Below, one piece after another: positions 9,523 through 19,057 of a stretch of 23,486 nt of DNA. Each line of letters opens with the position of its first letter. The first letter of the stretch is position 1. The stretch is from the NCBI GenBank assembly GCA_036940085.1, contig JALLBK010000167.1:1-23486 (forward strand), given 5' to 3'. The stretch comes from Discostella pseudostelligera. Its lineage: Eukaryota; Bacillariophyta; Thalassiosirophyceae; Thalassiosirales; Thalassiosiraceae. The notes below the pieces were generated by a model. That model saw only the letters and a list, made by a program, of their open reading frames with translations. It did no database searches and was not told the origin of the DNA. Position numbers and translations under genes: made by a program.

Positions 9523-11649
9523 CTAATAACGTGCCAAACTCTTGCCAGCGATCTTCGGTTTGCCGCTGGGCTTCTTTGGTTTACTGATGTCTTTGTCGGA
9601 TTTCTTGCTGACTTCGTCGTCAGTCTTCTTCCTGACTTCGGCACCAGGGTTAACGATATCAATACCCATGATAATATCTCGGAATTTCCGAAATAAGGAT
9701 CCTTGCAATGGTTTGCTCATGAAATCAGCAATCATTTCCGTCTTCGGACACCACTCCAAATTCACATGACCCTTCAAAACACGATCCGTAATAAAGAAAT
9801 ATCGAATCGCAATATGCTTTGTCCGCTTGCTGCTCGAAGCTTTTCCATTTCTAGCCAGTACAATCGAACTCTTGTTATCTTGGTACAAGATATTCTCCTT
9901 CACATCGTACCCCTGCGCTTTCAGGAAGTACCGAGTCCATAGAATAGCCAGCATCAAATCATCAATTCCAACTAACTCAGCTTCTGTAGAACTCCTCGTG
10001 TTCAATTTCTGCTTGGTAGAAGTTACGATTGGAAATCCGCGTCCCAATGTAACTGCACCTCCAGTGTGTCCTCTCATGTTCGGGTGCACCGCAAATGATG
10101 CATCGACATACCATTTCACAATACCGGTGTTGTCTGCACTGAGAATCAATGGTAGTTCTCTCGTACCATGCAGGTACTTCATGAGATGCGACAGCTTATC
10201 CCAATCATCAAGATCGGGTTCTCGCACTCTAGTCGTTAAGAATGCAATGGCTACCGAAATATCTGGTCTCGCTCGTTTTGTGATGTAGAGAGCCTTTGCC
10301 ACGATGTTGTGGAAGGCAGTAGCCTTCTCCGAATTCAACTTCTTGCAATCATCGTTGACCTTGAATAGGTTCTCGGGAGCGGCACTTGTTTTGGTCTTCC
10401 TTGATTTCGATTGGACCATCTTAAACCCCTCCTCGTCAATCTTCGGCTCCACCTTATTCCAGGCCACCAAGATCTCATCAACATAATCAATCATGGTGAT
10501 TTTACATTCACCAGATTTCGAGTAATCGAGAGTCATGCCCAAATACTTATGCACTGCTCCTCGCAATACTTTCATTTTTCCGCTACCGTCCTCGAATATA
10601 CTTTCATAATCCTGTCGTAGCCACTCGATAGTTTCATCCAATACTTTCGGGTCTCGGTGCGACAACTTGCAGTCATCAACATGGAAAACAATCGTCAGCT
10701 GCTCTCCGTTTACCATCTCGTTCCAAACACATGGATCATATGGGTTCATTTTGAAACTCTTGCTCTTCAGACTATTGGTGAACTTCTTATAATACAATAG
10801 GCTTGCGACCATTGTACCATACAGAGCATTCAAACAAATAACTAACAGTTGCTTGTTGCCCCTCCTGTCATATGTAACATACGGTTTGTAGACCTCTGGT
10901 GCTATCTTGCACAGCACGTCGACCATCATACCTCAAATGCGGATGACAACCTTGTCTTTTTCATCTTCAACCATTGTCTGGATGAATGCATTTGGGATGT
11001 CCACTACAGCCGACGCTCTTTTCTCCTTGGCATCAACTGCACATGACAATAATACCGATTCAGTGGCACACGTTGGCGAGCTCGCATCTTCCTTTGCGAA
11101 CCACCAGCTACCTTTCTAGCCTTAACTAACCCATCACGCTTCTTGGTTAGGAACATGTGGGATTCTAGAATCTGCTTCAGCTGCGTTGCCGACAGATCCT
11201 TGCGATGTACTGGCTTGAATGATTTTTGCCAGTGAAGCTGCTTCGCTTCCGCTTCTACTGCAAGTTTGGCATCGTTGCCCCATAACTTCAGTGCTGCTTT
11301 CAGTGATACTTGGGATAGTACCATTGCTGCGACGTCAATGTCACTTTGGTAGAAATCTTCCTGCATAAACATATGTGCATCCGGATTCAGTACCCCAGCT
11401 GCTATCTGTGCGGCGGCGTATGAATATCGATTTCCTTGCATGCTTGGTACGTAGTTCTGAGCAGTTCTTCTCTCTCTAGTGGACCTTTGTGGTCCTGTTG
11501 GCTGTTCCACTGCTAGTGCTGGTTCGTCGGCGACTGGTACTTGCTCATCGGGTGGAGGCTGTTCAATCAAGTCTGGTTCAGCGTGGACGATGTTGGGCTC
11601 ATTTGCTTCGATTTCCACCTCGGGAAGATCCGATACCCATAACCACTCC
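9523..11649 (-). pseudogene. Copia-1 pol: reverse transcriptase and RNase H, broken
   Basis: On the minus strand the region reads from the integrase-RT linker (Pro/Glu-rich, then RSTRERRTAQNYVPS), into the RT start (LTKKRDGLVKARKVAGG), a frameshift near 11095, then VDIPNAFIQT, a TGA at 10933-10935, NALYGT, and the catalytic FHVDDCKLS (VDD box at about 10667-10690). RNase H follows with WYVDASFAVHP, SSTEAELVG and YQDNKSS, the three acidic positions retained, and a Lys-rich tail ending at 9523. The last 468 codons (10929-9523) are open. The nonsense codon sits where relatives have Arg, consistent with CGA to TGA. Confidence 0.88.
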
Positions 11650-13233
11650 TGGGAGATCGACATCATCATTGTCATTGAGTTCTCCCTGCTGGTTATCAGC
11701 ACCACCATCATCTTCATCATGATCATCATCATTGTCCCCTTCCACTCCTGCAATTTCAGGATCTGCATCTCCAATAACATCACCGTGACAGTTGGTAAAA
11801 GTCAGTTGCTCTGGTTGATCATGGCCGAGAGTATTCACTCGTTCAATCACTCCATTCGGCATCGGGAGGACATCCCAGGCATACCGAGTGATCACCTCAC
11901 CAGTCGTTAGGTTGAGGAATTGTTGCACGTGCTGCAAATTACCACTCGGTCCGAGTGAAATTGCACCTTGCGTGCACGCAGTGAGGCTGTTGCGAGGTGC
12001 AGTATCTTCATGCACTTGGCAATAACTACCAAAAGGAAGTTTGTAATCCTTGTAGTTTATTTGCTCACCACTCATGATGGCTTTAGGACTCAATGTCGGA
12101 GATATCCCACCTTTGGTGGGAAAGAAGTTTAGAAGTTTGGTGCAGTAGAGAACCATGTTGGCTACTAACTTCTTTGGGAGCGACTTGAAAGGCAGCGAGT
12201 GGCATACAGCCCGAACTCGTTCCTTGATCACACAGATCCTGCGTTTGACAAATGGCTCGTGCTCATTTGCAGCAGTCAAGTTTAGTTGCGGGGCTCCATA
12301 AAGGTTGGAAAACATAGTTTGCAATGGAGCAAACTCACCATCCGCCATCACCGTAGTGATGCGAAATCCCCGCCTCAAGTAATAGTTGTACATCTTCTTA
12401 AACGCCACAAAAATACTTTTGAGTTTATGATCGGGTAGATGTGTAGCCGATGTAAAACAGATATTTCGACTCAATGTCACAAAGAATCGAATCTTATTGA
12501 TGAAGAATATATCAATACCGAGCGTCACGTCCTTGTGCATCGCTATCATTTCTTTTGGAATTTGAATTAAATCTTCGACTTTGACTGACTTCACTGCTTT
12601 GCGAACAGTCTTCTCTTTCAGGCCGGCCACATTTGGCCCCCAAACTTTCAGTGCAATTTCAGCATCTCTCACAGACTCCGGGCAATCCTTGATACCGTTT
12701 GATCGAAGCATCCAAATGAAATCCTTCATCGATGGGTATGACAATCCCATAAAGAGTTGTCGAGCCATCTCAGCTCCATCAAGTTGCTGCTTGGTAAACA
12801 TCGCCTTGTTACCATCAACTGTTTCTACAAACGAGAAATTGCCTTGCTTACGTGGATCGTAGTAATGCAATCCACTTTCATGCATTTCAAAATACATGTT
12901 AGGAGCTCCATGCTCCGCACGATGGACAATAAAATAGAGACCCTCTTCACTGTTGTAGGTCACTTGATACTGTTTGATAACATTCTTCAAACTGAGAATG
13001 TTGGTGATGGCATCCTTCAAATACCAAACCTTACCGCAGTAATTGTCGATCGTCGCTACCTTGTTGAGTATAATAGATCCACCATCGCTCCGCAGACGAA
13101 GTGGTTTCATTGATCGCTTGATTTTTCCAAGTAGCTTTCGATTACAGAATATGTCAATGGTAGACTGACTATCCAGCAATATTACTTCTTTCATATCTAA
13201 TTCGCGGAGAGAAGGATGGGATTGTTTCAACAT
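11650..13233 (-). pseudogene. Copia-1 pol: aspartic protease and integrase
   Basis: From the ATG at 13233 about 528 codons are open. The protease site is VILLDSQSTIDIF, a DSQST variant of the usual D-S/T-G. The integrase core shows LGIDIFF (first Asp) and MADGEF (second Asp). At the position where this family usually has PFVERR the sequence reads PFVKRR (AAA at 12244-12246), so the third acidic residue seems lost. A polar, Asp-rich linker follows, and the frame shifts near 11650 into the RT part. The frame is the same as the C-terminal gag frame, and a TGA at 13243-13245 separates them. Confidence 0.85.
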
Positions 13234-13242
13234 GTTGGCTGT

Positions 13243-14754
13243 TCAAGGATGAGCCAATTCAATTTGTTGAAGTTGAGCGAAGGAGAATTGGAAATGCGAT
13301 TCCTCTTCTGAAATGTCGGAATCGTCGTCATTCTTCTCAGCTATCTGAGCCAATGTGCGTTGCATTGACTTCATACCCTTTTCGAACTTCTTCGATTAGC
13401 TTGCCACTGATGCGTCATTGTCGTCATCATCAGCCTTCTTCTTTCCTCCTTTCTTCTTCTTTCCTTTTGCTTTGCTATCCTTTGGTGGATTTGGGCATGC
13501 CTTGGCTGGATGCCCAAGTTTGCCGCAGCTGAAACACTCCTTGTCTGCAAAGAATTTCTTGTTATATGTTGGCTTGTCAGACTTGTCCTCGTCACCTTTG
13601 CCTCCGGACTTTCCAGCCTTCTACACGAAGGCTGTACCCTCCAACGCCGTTGTTGGGATGGTCTTCTTAGGAAATTTATCGAGGTAGACTTGTGCCTCTT
13701 GAATTGTTTTTGGATACTTGTCTACCTTTTTAGCAAAGTCTTCGGCTAATGAGGTTCGTAGACTCTTGTGTTGGGTGCCTGAGTTGACGATGATGAGATA
13801 CGCAATGTATCTCTCCTCTGCTTCATCCTTGATCTCCTTTTGATGATGAGGATCAACTAGAGCATCGTAGTCACAGTTGTGCTTCGCCTGAGCACAGTAA
13901 TTAACCCATATGGTGCAGAATCATTCTACACCTACAGACTTGGCAATCTCATGCCTAGTCCTCATCTTTTCAACCCACTGGCTATTGGTCAAATTTCCTT
14001 GTCGTAGGTTCTTGACCAACATATCAGCCTCGTGAATGGTAGCCCAAGGATACTGATCAGTTTCAGACTGCTTCAGTACTACATGCTCGATGAGATTCAA
14101 TAACTCAATTGGATTCTTCGGTGTGGCATCTACAATTGGCCACGTGATCTCTTGTTTCAGCTTGTCTTGCAGCCGCTGGTACACTGTCCCAAGATCATCA
14201 TAAATACCTTCCCCCAATTCTCTTTGATATTTTCCATGACCTTGTTATGACTCTTCACTTTGGAGTCATGTTTGACCTTTTCATTTTCATCAAGCTTGTA
14301 TGGGATATCCTCTGCAAGTTCATATTGCAGTTGGGCAATGGTATTTTGTGGTTTCACCAACTCCAGCGAGCCTGCCATGTTGGGATTTATAACCAGTTCC
14401 GCTTGTAAATTGGTAGCCATCATCTGATTGGCACCAAGCAATGCATTCTGCTGCGATCGCTTCAATGTTACTCTTGTCGTATGTTTTCGAATAACCTCCG
14501 CAGTATCTCCTCTCCATACTTTGTGCCAATGTATTGCACCAATTTGATGAGAGTAGATCAGCGGACGTTCGCTGACCAATGTCAATGACATTTCCTTTGA
14601 GATCGGCACATAGTCCTTTATGCATCGTCTTCACTGTTGTTGTTGTGGAAGAGGCATTATGAGCACGCTTATTGCCATGCCCTCCGCGTCCTCCTCCTTG
14701 GCCGCCAGCACCCCTGCCAGCCCGACCGCTGTTATTTCCTCCACGCCCGGCCAT
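13243..14754 (-). pseudogene. Copia-1 gag with zinc knuckle, broken
   Basis: It starts at the ATG at 14754 with a Gly/Arg-rich N-terminus (MAGRGGNNSGRAGRG), which may bind RNA. The frame shifts near 14455 to ELVKPQNTIAQLQYELAED and back near 14175 to LQDKLKQEITW. TGA at 13921 ends that open part, but in-frame similarity continues to a CCHC knuckle CFSCGKLGHPAKAC (about 13495-13536), a Lys-rich basic patch and an acidic stretch. Further in-frame stops are TAG at 13621, TAA at 13396 and TGA at 13243. The gene is dead as it stands. Confidence 0.82.
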
Positions 14755-14771
14755 TCTGCTGTCAGGGTGGC

Positions 14772-14788
14772 ACGATCTCTTAGATCGT
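14772..14788. repeat. perfect palindrome beside the primer-binding region
   Basis: ACGATCT-CTT-AGATCGT has 7-bp arms and a 3-bp loop. It begins two bases inside the 5' LTR boundary on the minus strand, where the primer-binding site of an LTR element lies. I could not match the strand to an initiator tRNA site. Confidence 0.6.
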
Positions 14789-14790
14789 AA

Positions 14791-15035
14791 TGTTGGATTG
14801 GATTGCTCTTAGCCCCGCCCCCATTTGTTTTAAGCACACCGATTAATTATATCAGATTAGTCAATTAACCCAATAACATGTCGTTATGATGATTATGATC
14901 TAAGAGTGAGATGAAGTTCACAACACCCGGTCCTCACATCATCGTGAGGCCATACGTACAAGCGTATGATTAGCCCTCCTTAGTCACGTGAGCTTCCACG
15001 TGTTGGACGGCTGTGATGAGGTTACTCTCCCAACA
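14791..15035 (-). repeat. Copia-1 LTR (5' LTR, right copy)
   Basis: This 245-bp LTR is the promoter-bearing LTR of the minus-strand element. On the minus strand it begins TGTTGGGAGAGT and ends with ACA. It holds two CACGTG boxes about 15 bp apart (near 14985 and 14998), which are potential bHLH/bZIP sites. Confidence 0.93.
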
Positions 15036-15251
15036 AAGAGTGTTGCTGAAAAGGGGCATAAAGTTGTGATCAGAAATTCATTGTAATGTTTGTTAGAGGA
15101 GAAAGATACAGTCATATTTAGATCATTTTTGATAGTACATCATTATTTACTGTCAAAAGTTGTCTAGTAATTTGCTTCTTGACTTGGAAGTATGCTCATA
15201 AAAATTGATGCAGCACATCGGAATAGCATATGAAATAGGAGGATTGCAGGT

Positions 15252-15992
15252 ATGCCGAAGGATGATGTTCAGGAGTTTAGTGATATCGATATGGGCTATG
15301 AATTGCAACCGGGTCAGGACACATGTAAAGTGTTTCCACACTATCAAATTGTCGATGTAATGAATTGTGCAGGTGTTGCGAAAAGGTATACAACAATGTT
15401 GGTTCGGGCTCAGATTGCAGATACTCGCAAGCACATTGTCCAGTGTCATAATCATTTGGTACAATTGGAGCTTCATTTGTCGAAACTTGAGAATGAACGT
15501 GATTGCCATGGTACCATTTTTGATATTATGAGCAATTTATCTCTTGATGACGTGGATGTATCTGTGTCTAGGGTTGTTGGAGAGGGACAAATTCGGATGG
15601 CCTTATTAAACAATGACATTATTGATTTGTCGATTGATGATGATTCATCCATTGAGGCAGGTGGTTGCATGAGTATCAGTATGGCCAATGTTGGTGCTTC
15701 GAATGGCATGATGATTTTGATAGCAGATGAGGATGAGATACATGATTCTACAAAGGATGGTGTGTGCCAGAATGCTCATGATGAGTATGTGTTGGATTTG
15801 ACGATGAGTGACAATGATGATGAGGCGGAGGAGGAGGAGGAGGATAATAAGGAGGAGAACAAAGACCATGGAGATGGAGAGGAAGAGATCAATGATAAGG
15901 GGGGGCTAAATGTGAAAATGAAGGCGGAGGACCATATTCTATTGGGACGGTATTACAGAGTCAAACCATTTATGAAGTCTACTAAATTTTAG
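15252..15992 (+). CDS. acidic 246-aa protein with SUMO-interaction-like motifs (unknown)
   Basis: No family is recognised. The ATG at 15252 follows GCAGGT, which could also be an intron acceptor, so upstream exons are possible. Residues about 45-88 are heptad-like (Leu, His, Ile) and may form a short coiled coil. Residues 122-133 read DIIDLSIDDDSS and residues 179-191 YVLDLTMSDNDDE. Both have the hydrophobic core followed by acidic or Ser residues typical of SUMO-interacting motifs. A weaker one is ILIADEDE (155-162). Residues 192-215 are nearly all Glu, Asp, Lys and Asn. The C-terminus is basic. It lies between Copia-1 and a histone H4 pseudogene that converges on it. It could be a nuclear protein, a captured gene fragment in a transposon nest, or a partial gene. 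Confidence 0.55.
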   Translation: MPKDDVQEFSDIDMGYELQPGQDTCKVFPHYQIVDVMNCAGVAKRYTTMLVRAQIADTRKHIVQCHNHLVQLELHLSKLENERDCHGTIFDIMSNLSLDDVDVSVSRVVGEGQIRMALLNNDIIDLSIDDDSSIEAGGCMSISMANVGASNGMMILIADEDEIHDSTKDGVCQNAHDEYVLDLTMSDNDDEAEEEEEDNKEENKDHGDGEEEINDKGGLNVKMKAEDHILLGRYYRVKPFMKSTKF

Positions 15993-16020
15993 AGCTCATG
16001 ATGATATGTTCGGCTTAGAC

Positions 16021-16288
16021 TCAAAATCCATAGATTGTTTTGCCTTGCCTTTTTAGGGCATAAACAATATCTTACACATATACTGTTTCCCAATTAGCAT
16101 GCTCAATACACTACTGCATCTTGGATCAAATTCTTCAGAAACTGCGTGAGGACATTGCGAGTTTCTTCGTAAATGAAACCAGATATGTGTTTCACTCCTC
16201 CGCAGCGGGCCAATCTGCATATTGTAGGCTTGGATATTCCATAAATATTATCACGTAGAATCTTGCGATGCCGTTTGGTTCCTGTCAT
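16021..16288 (-). pseudogene. histone H4 pseudogene
   Basis: The minus strand encodes the H4 fold from about residue 16 to 100. It opens with [15 protein letters not shown], then [22 protein letters not shown] and QDAVVY, followed by a TGA. A 2-bp deletion after Tyr72 shifts the frame. In the new frame homology continues through EHA, then TV, an in-frame TAA at the position of Met84, DIVYALKRQGKTIYGF and a final stop. Over residues 16-72 I count 42 of 57 identities with standard H4. The lysine-rich N-terminal tail is missing. H4 is so conserved that this much change, with a frameshift and stops, means loss of function. Three Arg losses (to Cys twice, to His once) fit CpG decay. No poly-A tract is visible, so a retro-copy origin is unproven. 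Confidence 0.9.
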
Positions 16289-16413
16289 AATGATTTGTTG
16301 GTGATGGCAGTGAGTGGTGTCTTAGTAGTTGGTAGTTATGGTTCAGCATTATGGGAATATGACAATGAGCGATGGCTGCATGGATAGTAGTGGTATTATG
16401 TGGGGTTGAGTGT

Positions 16414-16625
16414 AGTGCCTGCCAGTGTGACAGCGAATTTGCGTGACTTCACAAGGAGAAATAATATGCGTACCAATATTTGAGGGTTAAAAATGACAAG
16501 AAAGTTTTGTACCCCATAAATTACATGTTTAGATATGACAGTAAATTTGTAGCTTCCTTGTAAGTGGTAATTCACTTGACACGATTAGTGCCTGCCAGTG
16601 TGACAGCAAATTAGTGTGACTTCAA
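16414..16625. repeat. direct repeat pair of about 39 bp, 173 bp apart
   Basis: AGTGCCTGCCAGTGTGACAG begins both copies (16414 and 16587), which continue as AATT..GTGACTTCA with a few changes. One difference is CG versus CA. The pair encloses the first copy of the longer AT-rich repeat. Confidence 0.8.
16458..16584. repeat. about 127-bp AT-rich repeat, copy 1
   Basis: It is similar to 16988-17118. Shared blocks include TTGAGGGTTAAAA, AAGAAAGTTTTGT, TTAGATATGACAGTAAATTT and AAGTGGTAATT. Copies differ by several substitutions and small indels. Confidence 0.8.
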
Positions 16626-16640
16626 ATAGCATGATTACAA

Positions 16641-16679
16641 TGTCTGTCCGTCTGTCTATCTGTCCGTCTGTCTGTCTGC
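16641..16679. repeat. CTGT tetranucleotide microsatellite
   Basis: About ten units of TGTC/CTGT with interruptions (CCGT, CTAT). It starts shortly after the second 39-bp repeat copy. Confidence 0.85.
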
Positions 16680-16987
16680 CCCTATCATTATTTATGCTGT
16701 GTCAGATCGCAGGTGAAGAAATTTGCAAAACAGAACATCAAGACATGATCACTGATTGACTATTGGGTGGCTTGCGGAGGGTCAGTGGTGACACTCCCTA
16801 CCTTCTGCCATCTGCCTCATGACCCAGAGACTGCATGCAGTGCACACCACAGCTGCACACAGGATGGCGTCCCCGCCATTCCATACATACCACCCCATAC
16901 GAACATACAACCACAAAACCAGACAGTACCACCCATACCACTACTTTGGCACATGTCAGGGCACAGCCCCCACCGGCTTGTCATAAG

Positions 16988-17118
16988 AAGAAATATTATG
17001 CTTACCAAAATTTGAGGGTTAAAAGTGTCAAGAAAGTTTTGTCCTCCTATATAAATAACATGCTTAGATATGACAGTAAATTTTTAGCATTCTCATAAGT
17101 GGTAATTGATTTGACATG
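16988..17118. repeat. about 131-bp AT-rich repeat, copy 2
   Basis: This is the second copy of the 16458-16584 repeat, in the same orientation and about 530 bp away. The 39-bp companion repeat is absent beside this copy. Confidence 0.8.
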
Positions 17119-17374
17119 AACTTGTATGTGAGTAACATTCAGCACATCATCAAGAATCCACAGTGGTTGTATGTTGTGCCTCCCAGTGTTGGTGGTGGTG
17201 ATGACGACGACATCATCCGCAGTGGTTTAACAGGGGATATGAGCAAAGGTAGGGGTGAAGGAATGGAGACGAGGCAAGAAAAGGACATGGCAAGAAGGAG
17301 TAAGCATTCCAATGAATGGGACAGGATAGTCTGATTCTTTCGAGTATAGTGGTGTTCGAGGAATGAAAATCTCA

Positions 17375-18752
17375 TCATTTCCATCGTTGAATGAGATTTT
17401 GGAAAACTCTATTCAGTAAATCAGGATGATCATAGCATGTTTGACCTGGTTGCAAGTAACTGGTCACCTCAACGCAGCCGGTGTCCAGTGTACATGTGAG
17501 AAACAAAGTAGGTTTGCCAAGTACCCTGACAAGTGTCATTGCATCTCTGTACTGCATCCGGTACCAACGATCTGAACATGTAATAGTCGCGGGGAGTACA
17601 GTAATCCTCCCAACATTTGGACCTGTTCCCAACGATATCAACAATGGCAATCTACCACACAACTCTGCCCTTATTTTGCATTGGTTTCGTCGAACCCACC
17701 CCAACCTTGAGAATTCCACCCTTTCATATTCATCAACAAGAAGTTGCTGGAAAAGCTTACTGGCTTTGTGTAAAAAGTTCTGATGACTGCTCCTCATCAT
17801 TAGATGATATCTCAGAAAAGTAATATGAGAAGATGCAATACCCTGAAGATTACATGTGTACCTACCCCAACCATGAGTACCATATGGAAACAATAGTGGA
17901 TAGGCCATTGGTATGTATGATCTATGGTGCACTGGAAAAGTCTGAGTACAATCCTGAGTGTCTCCACAAGGATTCCTCATTGAACAAACAAAAGAACTTT
18001 CTGATGCTTCATGAAAGTTGGGGTCAATCAGAATAGCTATTTCAGGTGCCTCAGGCAAATGCAAACGTCCTTCATGATACCCAGAAAAAGGCAAGTTATC
18101 TGCCTCAACAAGCTCAATTTGTACTTCTTCTGGATTTAGTTCATGTACTCTAATGTACTCATTCATGGTATAGAAGGACATCAAGTAAGCATTGTGGCAA
18201 TTGTTGATAAGGACTCTTCTCAGAAGTTCAAAAATCTCAGTCTCTAACAGTTCGTGGTGTCGGTTGGTTGACCAAGTAACAGATGTTCCACTGCCTTCAT
18301 TTCGTCGAACAGTGTGGTATTAGCTCTAGTTGCATTTGCTCTGGTTGGTCTGCATTGCGCTCTTCTGGAGCGTCAAAGTATGTTTGTACAAATTTCGGAT
18401 TTGTACATCCTTCATATGCAGTGATGGCGCCTATTCTGCAATATAATATGTCACTGATCCTATACACAGCAGGACCATACTTGCAAACTGGTGCTTCCGT
18501 ACCAGCAGTGAAGGATGTCATGGCCATTCCTGAATTGAAGTAACAAATATGCTTCCGAAAATAAGTAGCCTTCTCATTATCATCAACATAAAGACCAATC
18601 AAATCTGATGGAAAGAACAGATAGTTCTGAAACATTGCTTTCCTACCATTACTGCGTAATTGTCCAAAATGTGGAGTTCCTATTGTACCCTTTCTTTCAC
18701 AAGCAAACCCAAGGGCATTACAATATGAACATACAATGTTCATATACCCCAA
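17375..18752 (-). pseudogene. Helitron replicase (Helitron_like_N region), truncated
   Basis: Helitron replicases combine an HUH nuclease with a PIF1-type helicase for rolling-circle transposition. The upstream block (18752-18297) has the Cys-type start VCSYCNALGF, then FNSGMAMTSFTAG and YRISDILYCRIGAI. After a frameshift near 18300 the second block (open to 17375) has YIPMAYPLLFPYGTHGWGR, KLFQQLLVDEYERVEFSRL, RRNQCKIRAEL, VLPATI and LVRVLGKPTLFLTCT, ending PDLLNRVFQNLIQRWK and a TGA. This matches the family order closely. In family members the HUH motif follows shortly after this point; here no such sequence or helicase is found downstream. A 5' block next to 18752 (to 18841) may belong too and abuts the Copia-2 LTR. 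It is a fragment, not a functional element. Confidence 0.85.
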
Positions 18753-18841
18753 AAATGTCTTTGTACCTCAACATTGGGCAATGTGGCATCCATGTTATAC
18801 CGTTCCCCGATTGGATTCATCTGCATCAATTTCACAGCCAA

Positions 18842-19057
18842 TGTTAAACTGCAGTGACTCTAATGTAGTAATGAATTCGACTTTACTGAATTAATGACTA
18901 CCTAAGTGCATTGCCATTAGCAAACCTTCACTCGAGTTTAAAATATTGCCATTGCTTGATTGGCTGAACTAAAATCCACGTGTAAGTTCCACGTGGAATC
19001 CTGTTCCACGTGTACATTCCATGCGGAAACCTGACGGCCTTCCCGCCAAGTCTAACA
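18842..19057 (-). repeat. Copia-2 LTR (3' LTR, left copy)
   Basis: It contains three CACGTG boxes, one inside the perfect 12-bp palindrome TTCCACGTGGAA (near 18987-18998). The RNase H reading frame runs into it and stops at 18969. The purine-rich AAGGGTG just inside the element is a likely polypurine tract. Confidence 0.9.

Larger units (their letters stand above)
9261..15035 (-). mobile_element. Copia-1: Ty1/copia LTR retrotransposon, CoDi-like, degenerate
   Basis: The element is 5775 bp with LTRs at 9261-9503 and 14791-15035. Both LTRs start TGT and end CCAACA on the plus strand. The 5-bp target duplication AAGAG lies at 9256-9260 and 15036-15040, so both ends are certain. The domain order on the minus strand is gag with a zinc knuckle, protease, integrase, reverse transcriptase, RNase H. 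Integrase before RT defines the copia superfamily. Gag, protease, integrase and the RT-RNase H part lie mostly in one frame, consistent with a single gag-pol reading frame. It cannot make a full polyprotein: I count at least five in-frame stops (13921, 13621, 13396, 13243, 10933) and about four frameshifts (near 14455, 14175, 11650, 11095). LTRs differ at about ten positions plus a 2-bp indel (about 4%), so the insertion is not recent. Confidence 0.95.
16289..17374. other. gene-free repeat region
   Basis: I find no supportable gene in this kilobase. It contains the direct-repeat cluster and microsatellite listed separately. Open frames at 16767-17015 on the plus strand and 16817-17008 on the minus strand look like shadows with no domain. 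The stretch may be the non-coding part of the neighbouring Helitron remnant. Confidence 0.5.

Noticed and set aside
16640..16683. CRISPR-like or regulatory array
   Set aside because: The CTGT units are a simple microsatellite without spacers.
16767..17015. Plus-strand 82-codon frame and its antisense partner
   Set aside because: His/Pro-rich or Cys/Gly-rich chance peptides spanning repeat copy 2, with no homology recognised.
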